This document shows positions 8,226 through 14,992 of a DNA stretch of 64,000 bases, piece after piece (positions within the stretch are counted from its first letter, which is position 1; each line of letters begins with the position of its first letter). The stretch lies in NCBI GenBank assembly GCA_017469935.1, contig JAFUFL010000009.1, forward strand, positions 1-64,000, given 5' to 3'. The stretch is from Lachnospiraceae bacterium (GTDB lineage: Bacteria > Bacillota > Clostridia > Lachnospirales > Lachnospiraceae). The position numbers and the translations under genes were made by a program. The notes under the pieces were generated by a model. The model did no database searches. It saw only the letters and a program-made list of their open reading frames with translations, and was not told the origin of the DNA.

Positions 8226-9398
8226 ATGGACTATGGTAAGATCGCACTGCAGAAACATGCAGAATGGAAAGGCAAAATAGAGGTCACAGCGAGAGCTGCT
8301 GTGGACAGCGCAGAGGCGCTGAGCATCGCTTATACGCCCGGAGTCGCGACTCCCTGCCTGGAGATCCAGAAGAATCCCGAACTGAGCTATGAGCTCACCA
8401 GAAGGTGGAACACCGTCGCCGTCGTCACGGACGGAACGGCTGTGCTGGGCCTTGGAGACATCGGCCCCGAGGCAGGAATGCCCGTCATGGAGGGCAAATG
8501 TGTGCTCTTCAAAGCCTTTGGCGACGTAGACGCGATCCCTCTCTGCGTAAGGACCCACGATGTGGACGAGATTGTCCGCACGGTGAGCCTCCTGGCCGGC
8601 TCCTTCGGCGGCATCAACCTGGAGGATATTGCGGCTCCCAGATGCTTCGAGATCGAGAAGAAGCTCAAGGAGTGCTGCGACATCCCGATCTTCCACGATG
8701 ACCAGCACGGCACGGCCGTGATCACGCTGGCAGGCCTCATGAACGCCCTCAAAGTCGTGGGCAAGAAGATCGAGGACGTCAAGATCGTAACTTCCGGCGC
8801 TGGCGCGGCCGGTATCGCGATCATCAAACTCCTCATGGCTATGGGCCTCAAGAACGTCATCATGACAGACCGCAAGGGAGCGATTTACGAGGGCAGAGAG
8901 GGCCTGAACCCTGTCAAAGAAGAGATGGCCGCGATCACAAACTTTAACCACGAAAAGGGCACTCTGGCAGACGTGATCAAGGGCGCGGACGTCTTTATCG
9001 GCGTGTCCGCTCCCGGCACACTGACTCAGGACATGGTCCGCTCCATGGCAAAAGATCCCATCATCTTCGCCTGCGCAAACCCGACTCCGGAGATCTTCCC
9101 GGACGAGGCCAAGGCGGCGGGCGCGGCGGTCGTCTCCACAGGACGGAGCGACTTCCCCAACCAGATCAACAACGTGCTCTGCTTCCCCGGAATCTTCCGC
9201 GGAGCTCTGGACGTCAGAGCCAGCGACATCAACGACGCCATGAAGATCGCTTCCGCCAAGGCGCTGGCCGCTCTTGTCTCCGATGAGGAGCTGTGCGCCG
9301 AGTATATTTTGCCCAAGGCATTTGATCCGCGCGTCAAGGATGCGGTCGCGAAGGCGGCTGCGCAGGCGGCGCGGGAGAGCGGCGTGGCGAAAATCTAA
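8226..9398 (+). CDS. NAD(P)-dependent malic enzyme (oxaloacetate-decarboxylating)
   Basis: A 390-residue enzyme converting malate to pyruvate plus CO2 with reduction of NAD(P). The short bacterial form (no phosphotransacetylase domain) is recognised from SIAYTPGVATPCLEI, the metal-binding stretch FHDDQHGTAVI, the Rossmann motif SGAGAAGIAIIKLL and FACANPTPEI. The length is normal for the family. AAAGGAG precedes the start. It is monocistronic, with its own terminator downstream and the galK gene converging on it. Confidence 0.93.
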   Translation: MDYGKIALQKHAEWKGKIEVTARAAVDSAEALSIAYTPGVATPCLEIQKNPELSYELTRRWNTVAVVTDGTAVLGLGDIGPEAGMPVMEGKCVLFKAFGDVDAIPLCVRTHDVDEIVRTVSLLAGSFGGINLEDIAAPRCFEIEKKLKECCDIPIFHDDQHGTAVITLAGLMNALKVVGKKIEDVKIVTSGAGAAGIAIIKLLMAMGLKNVIMTDRKGAIYEGREGLNPVKEEMAAITNFNHEKGTLADVIKGADVFIGVSAPGTLTQDMVRSMAKDPIIFACANPTPEIFPDEAKAAGAAVVSTGRSDFPNQINNVLCFPGIFRGALDVRASDINDAMKIASAKALAALVSDEELCAEYILPKAFDPRVKDAVAKAAAQAARESGVAKI

Positions 9399-9447
9399 TT
9401 AAAGCAGGAGGTCGTACATCCTGCCGCAGAGTGCTTTCGGTAAAGAG

Positions 9448-9484
9448 CAGGCGCCCCGTCTCAATGAGACGAGGCGCCTGTTTT
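9448..9484 (+). terminator. Rho-independent terminator after malic enzyme
   Basis: A G/C-rich stem CAGGCGCC...GGCGCCTG (9448-9480, with an inner CGTCTCA/TGAGACG) is followed by TTTT. It also separates the convergent galK gene. Confidence 0.85.
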
Positions 9485-9518
9485 AATGAGTTCTTAAAAA
9501 GCTGAATTCAGATTTATG

Positions 9519-10808
9519 TCACACTACAGCGCCGCCTACCGGACGAATCGACAGCACGTGGCAGCAGCCCTGCGCGATTGCGCTCTCGACAGTCGCCTTA
9601 AAGCTGTCAAGCATGTCGAGCGGAACAAAGGCCTGCACAGTGCCGGCGAAACCGCCGCCGTGGACGCGGAACGCACCGCGGCCTTCCAGAAGGACATCGC
9701 AGAGGGACAGCGCTACGCCAACGGCCTGGTTGTCGACAGCACCTTCCACGGAGATGTTCTGGAGGTACATGTAGGAGGACTGGCCGGAAGCCTTTACGAT
9801 CTCAAGGAATCTGCTGAAGTCGCCGGCCTTGAGGGCGGCCGCTTCCTGCTGGGCGCGCTCATTGTCCAGCACGAAGTGGATGGCGCGCAGGAAGGCGCGG
9901 TCGCCGCAGACTTTGCGGATGGCGCCGGTGCGCGCGATCAGGTCTTCCTTGGTGATGCCGCGCAGGTGCGTCTTGCCGAAGGTGGCCGCGACGGCCTTCA
10001 TTTCTCTCGGGATGCCCGCGTAGGCGTCTGTCAGGTCGGCGTGGCTGCTCTTGGAGTCGATGATGCAGAGCGCATATCCCTCACCCGCGAGGTCCAGATT
10101 GATCTTCTCGACCATGGGATTTTCCGGATCGCCGAAGTCGATGGCGACAACGCCGCCGACGGAGGAGGCGGACTGGTCCATCAGGCCGCTGGGCTTGCCA
10201 AAATACTGATTCTCCGTGATCTGTCCCATCTTGGCGATCTCGACGGCGTCAAAGACGTTGCCGCAGAACATATCATTGAGGATGACGCCCATGAGGGTCT
10301 CGAAAGCAGCGGAAGAGGAGAGTCCGGAACCGCCCAGGACATTGCTGGTGCAGTAGACGTCGATTCCCTTCACATCGTAGCCGCGGCGGATCGCCAGAGC
10401 CGCCATGCCGCGAATCAGGGCGAGGGTGGACTCTTTTTCGGATTCTACGGGATCGAGTACGGAGAGATCGGCCTCGATCATGCCGTAGCCTTCCGAATAG
10501 AAGCGGATCTTGTCAGTCCCGTTGAGAGCTGCCGCCGCGATCGCGTCGAGGTTGACGCTTGCCGCCAGAACGCAGCCGTACTGGTGGTCCGTGTGGTTGC
10601 CGCCGATCTCGGTGCGGCCGGGAGCGGAGTAAAGTCCGATTTCCTTCTCGGTGCTGCCGGGGAACGTGACCTGGAAGCCCTTGATGACCTTGGCAAATCT
10701 GTTTGCGTACTCCTGCGCCCCTGCGGGGTCACAGCCGTAGATCTCGACCATGCGCCCATTCAGGTCGCCGCTAAGCAGTTCTTTGAGGAATGTATTTGCG
10801 TTTTTCAT
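9519..10808 (-). CDS. galK: galactokinase
   Basis: A 429-residue GHMP-family kinase that phosphorylates galactose at C1 (Leloir pathway). The galactokinase signature PGRTEIGGNHTDHQYG is at ~63-78, the ATP-binding GGSGLSSSAAFE at ~154 and the third GHMP motif HGGGFAGTVQAF near the C-terminus. GGAGG lies upstream of the ATG. galT and galE are not adjacent, so it stands apart from a gal operon. Its 5' flank carries a structured repeat. Confidence 0.93.
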   Translation of the reverse strand: MKNANTFLKELLSGDLNGRMVEIYGCDPAGAQEYANRFAKVIKGFQVTFPGSTEKEIGLYSAPGRTEIGGNHTDHQYGCVLAASVNLDAIAAAALNGTDKIRFYSEGYGMIEADLSVLDPVESEKESTLALIRGMAALAIRRGYDVKGIDVYCTSNVLGGSGLSSSAAFETLMGVILNDMFCGNVFDAVEIAKMGQITENQYFGKPSGLMDQSASSVGGVVAIDFGDPENPMVEKINLDLAGEGYALCIIDSKSSHADLTDAYAGIPREMKAVAATFGKTHLRGITKEDLIARTGAIRKVCGDRAFLRAIHFVLDNERAQQEAAALKAGDFSRFLEIVKASGQSSYMYLQNISVEGAVDNQAVGVALSLCDVLLEGRGAFRVHGGGFAGTVQAFVPLDMLDSFKATVESAIAQGCCHVLSIRPVGGAVV

Positions 10809-10940
10809 ATGTTTGCCTGCCTCCTGTATTTTGGCAATGGAATGGTTTGACCATAGAATTTAGCGTCTGTACTACATAGTATACCTTTTTCCGGGCGTAC
10901 TTAAAACTGCGAAATGTTTTCAAGGATGTTTTTATGTGAT

Positions 10941-11103
10941 AATAATTCAGCACCCCGGAAAAAAGATCAAAAATGTTCCGGTGAGCTTGCTCAACGGAAC
11001 GTTTTTGATCTTTTTTCCGGGGCGGACAAGACGCGCAGCGTCTCTGGACGCCCACAGTCCCGAATGCGCAGCATTTGGGATTGTGGGGTGCTGAATAATT
11101 ATT
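10941..11103. repeat. structured MITE-like repeat family A, full copy 1
   Basis: A ~163-base element bounded by terminal inverted repeats (AATAATTCAGCACCCC at the left; the complement of AATTATTCAGCACCCC at the right). Inside are a ~28-base near-perfect hairpin whose right arm reads GTTTTTGATCTTTTTTCCGG, a short GACGC/GCGTC hairpin, and a third hairpin around GAATGCGCAGCATTTGGG. The fold is cloverleaf-like. A nearly identical copy lies 270 bases to the right. Confidence 0.85.
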
Positions 11104-11224
11104 AAAAGAAGACTGCTTTTCAACCCGCAGTTGAATGACAATGCGGGATTCTGCTGTTATTATAGTCCTGTTCCGAAAAAATACGGAACATGACATGTAA
11201 ATTACATTTTTGCAAGGAGAAGGT

Positions 11225-11238
11225 GTTATTGTAATAAC
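11225..11238. promoter_or_regulatory. perfect 14-base palindrome, possible operator
   Basis: GTTATTGTAATAAC reads the same on both strands. It lies just upstream of the candidate small RNA and downstream of the first family A copy. No regulator can be assigned. Confidence 0.4.
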
Positions 11239-11239
11239 G

Positions 11240-11371
11240 TGAGAAATACGTTTGAAGATAATATGGCTGCTCCGGCATAGCCGGAGGCAGTGATCATAAT
11301 GATTAGACAGAAAGATTGTGAGGGAAGCGGCGCGGTAACACTACCACTATGCCCATAACACAATCTTTTTT
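11240..11371 (+). ncRNA. candidate small structured RNA
   Basis: No open frame spans this stretch. It has a strong hairpin at 11267-11290 (CTGC, bulge, CCGGC / GCCGG, GCAG) and ends in a 10-base stem, AAAGATTGTG with CACAATCTTT (11311-11320 with 11359-11368), that runs into a T-tract, as a Rho-independent terminator would. The loop of the last stem is about 38 bases. No known Rfam family was recognised; the 5' end is a guess. Confidence 0.4.
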
Positions 11372-11376
11372 ATTTG

Positions 11377-11539
11377 TAATTATTCAGCACCCCGGAAAAA
11401 AGATCAAAAAAAGGTACGGGGAGCTCGCTCACCGGAACGTTTTTGATCTTTTTTCCGGGGCGGACAAGACGCGCAGCGTCTCTGGACGCTCACAGTCCCG
11501 AATGCGCAGCATTTGGGACGTGGGGTGCTGAATAGTTAC
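11377..11539. repeat. structured MITE-like repeat family A, full copy 2
   Basis: It has the same boundaries and three-hairpin plan as the copy at 10941-11103, in the same orientation. Differences are mostly in the loop of the first hairpin. It ends ~36 bases before the start of the next gene, inside that gene's probable leader. Confidence 0.85.
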
Positions 11540-11575
11540 ATTTTCCCCAATTTAGTCAAAAGGAGGAGAAACATT

Positions 11576-11989
11576 ATGATGAAACTGAATATCGAAGAGA
11601 CAATGGCAGCCCAGACTTATGCAGCTTACATGATCGCATCAAGCTATTTTGGCTCTTATGTCTGCACAAGCAGGCAGATGGAGCGGCAGACCTACATTCT
11701 CTACCGTACGCTCAAGGACGAAGCCCAGAGCAAGATGGAGAGACGCATCATCTCCTTTATGGAGAAAGAAATCCTTCCCTGCTTATCCAAGCAGTTTCTC
11801 GCCAGCCGCGTCGAGATCCGATTCTTCCCTGACCGGAAGGGAATCCTGATTACCGACGGTTTTCAGGAACTCGAGATCCGGCAGACTCTGAAGGTGCGTA
11901 TCGAGAAAGATATGTACACGGGGATCGAGAGAAAGCATTACCAGGTAAACATTGTTTTCCGTCACAATAAAGAAAACACAGCGGCATGA
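11576..11989 (+). CDS. hypothetical protein, 137 residues
   Basis: Not recognised. It is a compact alpha/beta-looking protein: a helical N-terminus (MKLNIEETMAAQTYAAYM), a charged middle (RTLKDEAQSKMERRIISFME) and alternating strands at the end (VEIRFFPDRKGILITDGF). It has no signal peptide and a single Cys pair. ATG at 11576 has GGAGGAG upstream; the longer frame from 11513 runs into the repeat and is not used. A strong terminator follows, so the gene is monocistronic. Confidence 0.65.
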   Translation: MMKLNIEETMAAQTYAAYMIASSYFGSYVCTSRQMERQTYILYRTLKDEAQSKMERRIISFMEKEILPCLSKQFLASRVEIRFFPDRKGILITDGFQELEIRQTLKVRIEKDMYTGIERKHYQVNIVFRHNKENTAA

Positions 11990-12003
11990 ACTTAATGCCG
12001 ACG

Positions 12004-12043
12004 GCCCCTCGGCCGCCCCTGATGGGGCGGCCGGGGGGCTTTT
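12004..12043 (+). terminator. Rho-independent terminator
   Basis: A very G/C-rich stem (12004-12019 with 12024-12039; loop TGAT) is followed by TTTT. It ends the 137-residue gene. Confidence 0.85.
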
Positions 12044-12219
12044 CATTTTAATCGCATACTAATACTAAATGAAAAGCTTTTATCACAGAATAACGAAGAA
12101 TATTATGAGAAGCACATGCCGCTTTTCTGCCGGGCCGGATCAGCATGTGAGAAAGCGAGGGTTCCAACAGAGTTTTCGAGATTGACAGGAGGAAGGGAAT
12201 TGTATAGAGTAATAGAAAA

Positions 12220-12278
12220 TCAAAAGTGTAACGAAAAGTAAAAGAAAGTAAAAGAAAATCAAAAAAGTAAAAAACAAG
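12220..12278. repeat. A-rich tandem repeat upstream of the ATPase gene
   Basis: About five degenerate AAAAGTAAAAG-like units lie directly before the ribosome binding site of the ATPase gene. The tract is far more A/T-rich than the rest of the window. The ~180 bases before it show no gene or clear hairpin. Confidence 0.6.
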
Positions 12279-12287
12279 GTGGTGAGC

Positions 12288-13331
12288 ATGAGTAATCCTT
12301 TTTCTTTATCCTTCGGCACTCGTCCGGCGGAGCTGATCGAAAGGCCTGTTCAGGTCGGTGAGATCATAGAGGCCTTCCTCTCCGAGTATGTGAATCAGAG
12401 AACCTATATGATCACAGGCGTGAGGGGTTCCGGGAAAACGGTTCTTCTTACCGAGCTGTCGGCGCGTTTTAAAGAGATGGACGATTGGACAGTGATTCCC
12501 CTGAGTCCTGAATCGGATATGATCCATTCTCTTGCTGCGAAGCTGAGCAATAGCAGAAAATACTATGAGATATTTCGCGATGCGAAAATAAATCTTTCCC
12601 TGTTTGGATTCGGCTTTGAGGTAGATGGAGAGCCGCCGGTGACGGATGACGAAACAGCTGTTCTCAGAATGTTGGGGAGCATCCGCGAAAAAGGCGGAAA
12701 AGTGCTGATTACGGTGGATGAGGTGACAAATAATGAGCATGTCAGAAAATTTGCCGCCGTTTACCAGATTCTGATTCGCGAGGAAATGCCACTGTTTTTG
12801 ATCATGACAGGCCTGTATGAGAACGTCTATGATCTTCAGAACGAGAAGAGTCTCACTTTTTTGTACAGAGCACCAAAGACCCGGCTGAAACCATTGAACT
12901 ATCCGGCAATGGCGGATACCTATGAGAACACGCTGGGCGTGGAACACAAAACAGCCGTGGAGATGGCAAAATTGACAAGAGGCTTTGCGTTTGCCTTTCA
13001 GGTGCTCGGATATTTTACATATAAAGAAGAAAACCGTGACTATAAGAAGGTAATCACGAAATATCGACAGTATCTGGATGAATACGTTTATGAAAAACTG
13101 TGGTCCGAATTGTCAGCAAAGGACAGAGATATTGTCATTTGTATGGCACAGACCGGTTTTGAAACGGTATCTGAGATCCGAACGCATATCGGAATGGATG
13201 GAAATGAATTCTCCAAATACAGGTTGAGATTAATCAGAAAGGGACTGGTTGACGGAAGCATGCGCGGAAGACTGGTTTTTGTACTTCCTTTGTTCAGGGA
13301 GTTTGTACTTAACCAGATGGAGTATATGTAA
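12288..13331 (+). CDS. AAA/Orc1-like P-loop ATPase with winged-helix end
   Basis: A 347-residue P-loop protein. Walker A is TGVRGSGKT (~42-50), Walker B KVLITVDEV (~137-145), and a C-terminal winged-helix-like part contains ETVSEIRTHIGMDGNEFSKYRLRLIRKGLV. The fold matches archaeal-type/Orc1-Cdc6-like ATPases scattered in bacterial accessory DNA. Its role is not known. Base use is more A/T-rich than its neighbours and an A-rich tandem repeat precedes it, suggesting acquisition. ATG at 12288 (after AAGGTGGTG) is preferred to GTG at 12279. The next frame is a truncated unrelated gene. Confidence 0.75.
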   Translation: MSNPFSLSFGTRPAELIERPVQVGEIIEAFLSEYVNQRTYMITGVRGSGKTVLLTELSARFKEMDDWTVIPLSPESDMIHSLAAKLSNSRKYYEIFRDAKINLSLFGFGFEVDGEPPVTDDETAVLRMLGSIREKGGKVLITVDEVTNNEHVRKFAAVYQILIREEMPLFLIMTGLYENVYDLQNEKSLTFLYRAPKTRLKPLNYPAMADTYENTLGVEHKTAVEMAKLTRGFAFAFQVLGYFTYKEENRDYKKVITKYRQYLDEYVYEKLWSELSAKDRDIVICMAQTGFETVSEIRTHIGMDGNEFSKYRLRLIRKGLVDGSMRGRLVFVLPLFREFVLNQMEYM

Positions 13332-13339
13332 AACACAAT

Positions 13340-13693
13340 ATGGCATTAAAAACAATGAATACAGGTGGCGCATCCAATCCGCCGTTTGAGGAGGAGACAT
13401 GCTGGGGAGTGGATCTGCGGGAAGTTCCGATTGACGATATTTTGGATGCCGGGATCAATGTCTCTTATCTTGTGGATGCGTATCATGCTGTCATGGAGGC
13501 ATCTCCGGGAAGCTCTTTCTGGGGCTCGCCGGACGGAGACGGACGGTACTGGATTGATAAGCTCAGCGGGTCTTCTCAGCTTCGGCTGATGATCGAGGAC
13601 GGGGCGACGGCGGAAGAGATCAAGGAATCCTGGCAGGAAGATATCAAGTATTTTCTGGAAGAGAGGAGACCGTATCTCTTATATGAGGAGTGA
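13340..13693 (+). pseudogene. 5'-truncated DUF1343 (NamZ-like exo-N-acetylmuramidase) remnant
   Basis: The 117-residue frame looks like only the C-terminal third of a DUF1343/NamZ protein: FEEETCWGVDLREV, then YWIDKLSGSSQLRLMIEDG, EEIKESWQEDIKYF and a final RRPYLLYEE, in the order usual for that family (normally ~380-420 residues). There is no ribosome binding site before the ATG, and the upstream sequence is the unrelated ATPase gene. It is best read as a gene remnant left by an insertion or deletion ending near 13335. Confidence 0.6.
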
Positions 13694-13718
13694 TGTGTCT
13701 GTGGCCAAAATTTAGTCA

Positions 13719-13795
13719 TAGTGCTCTTTTAAAACCCTTCTTCGGTGGAATATCCACCGGAGAAGGGCGCCGGAAAGGGTACTATGACTGCTATT
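13719..13795. repeat. palindromic repeat family C, copy 1
   Basis: The core hairpin (13735-13767) pairs CCCTTCTTCGGTGGA with its near complement across an ATA loop. Outer arms TCATAGT..CTTT and AAAGGGTACTATGA extend the stem to ~77 bases. The same core occurs at 13820-13852 and 54046-54078. Confidence 0.75.
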
Positions 13796-13804
13796 GTGAT
13801 ATAT

Positions 13805-13871
13805 AGGTCTATTTCTGGGCCCTTCTTCAGTGGAATATCCACTGAAGAAGGGTTTTGAAAAAGGGGATACA
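13805..13871. repeat. palindromic repeat family C, copy 2
   Basis: The core at 13820-13852 is a perfect 15-base stem (CCCTTCTTCAGTGGA and complement) with loop ATA, followed by GGTTTTG. The right flank GAAAAAGGGGATA matches, in complement, the left flank of copy 3 near 54030. Confidence 0.75.
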
Positions 13872-13880
13872 GAAAAATCG

Positions 13881-13976
13881 CGCATCCCCCGCCGCATCGA
13901 TCACCTCCCCGCCGCGCCAATCACCTCCCCGCCGCGTCAATCAACTTCTCGACGCGTCAATCACCTCCCCGCCGCG
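13881..13976. repeat. 20-base tandem repeat, about five units
   Basis: Units of the type TCACCTCCCCGCCGCGTCAA repeat at 13881, 13901, 13921, 13941 and 13961 (the first is degenerate, the last partial). The array covers the last codons and stop of the minus-strand AraC gene. On the minus strand each unit reads GGGGAGGTGATT. Confidence 0.8.
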
Positions 13977-14839
13977 CGGTACTCCCGCGGCGACATGCCG
14001 TATTTGCGCCGAAAGCGCCGGATGAAATAGGAGAAATTGTCGAAGCCGCACATGGACGCAATCGCGCCGATGGAGTCCGGCCGCTCCCGCAGCAGATAGG
14101 AGGCGTAGCGCAGGCGATAGTCGGAGAGATATTCGCCGAAGGTGAAGCCTGTCTCGCGGCGGAAGACGCGCATGAAGTGCGCGTCACTGTAGTCGATCAG
14201 GCCGGCGGCGTCGCTGACGGTGATCGGCTCCGCGAAGTGATTCTGCACGTAGAGCAGGACCTGCTTGATGGCGTCCTCGTAAGGGGAAGGCGGAACGCTC
14301 TCCTCCCGGCTCCGGTGGGAGTAGACGGCGAAGAAAAAGCGGAACAGGCTGCTGCGGACCAACAGGGAGTAGCCGTCCGGGCGCTTTCCGCAGACCGCGT
14401 CGGCGTCATCAAGAGCCGAGGAGACCTCCTCGTGGAACTGTGTGCCCCGGTGGATCGGCCGCGGGAATTTGAGGGTCCCCATCTGCAGAGGCGTCAAAAT
14501 ATTGCGGCGCGCCCAGTCGTTGTCCACTTGGTTGTCCATGAGGGAGAGCGAGAAGATGATATTCTCATACTCCATGCGGACGCCGGGATCCCCGTCGATG
14601 GCGTGGAGCTCTCCGGGGAGGATGGGCATGATCGAACCGGCCTGAACGGGACATTTGCGGGAGCCGACGGTCACGCTGCCGCTTCCTTTTTTGACATAGA
14701 TGATCTCCATCTGATCGTGCCAGTGGAGGTCTACCCGAGGGAAGTCCTGGGGGATCGTGCACAGATAGGTGTTGTAGGCAAAGCCCGGCTGCTCGTGCAG
14801 CAGGGTTTCTTTATATTGGGTGTATTCTTCGAGATTCAT
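13961..14839 (-). CDS. AraC-family transcriptional regulator, cupin type
   Basis: A 292-residue regulator. The N-terminal cupin-like sensor has HWHDQMEIIYVKKGSGSVTVG (~40-60), and the C-terminal double helix-turn-helix (~195-290) ends with the AraC signature IGAIASMCGFDNFSYFIRRF...YGMSPREYR. Such proteins usually bind sugars. It is divergent from glycogen phosphorylase with ~150 bases between starts, so control of that gene is a reasonable inference. Its stop codon lies within a 20-base tandem repeat. Confidence 0.88.
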   Translation of the reverse strand: MNLEEYTQYKETLLHEQPGFAYNTYLCTIPQDFPRVDLHWHDQMEIIYVKKGSGSVTVGSRKCPVQAGSIMPILPGELHAIDGDPGVRMEYENIIFSLSLMDNQVDNDWARRNILTPLQMGTLKFPRPIHRGTQFHEEVSSALDDADAVCGKRPDGYSLLVRSSLFRFFFAVYSHRSREESVPPSPYEDAIKQVLLYVQNHFAEPITVSDAAGLIDYSDAHFMRVFRRETGFTFGEYLSDYRLRYASYLLRERPDSIGAIASMCGFDNFSYFIRRFRRKYGMSPREYRAAGR

Positions 14840-14992
14840 AAAAAAACCTTTCGATATCGCGGATCATTATACGCTGATAGCAGAATAGTACTATTTTTTG
14901 CGGTAATATTGCAAGAAAAGCGGACTGTAAAATCATTATAATGTTTACCTATAAAATAGCATTATTGTAAGCACAGAAGGAATGGCGAAACC

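Noticed and set aside
9516..10850. 444-residue plus-strand frame opposite galK
   Set aside because: Antisense of a clear galactokinase. The product has no recognisable motif and runs through the convergent terminator region.
13881..13976. CRISPR-like array
   Set aside because: Units abut each other with no spacers, only about five copies are present, and no cas genes are nearby. It is a plain tandem repeat.
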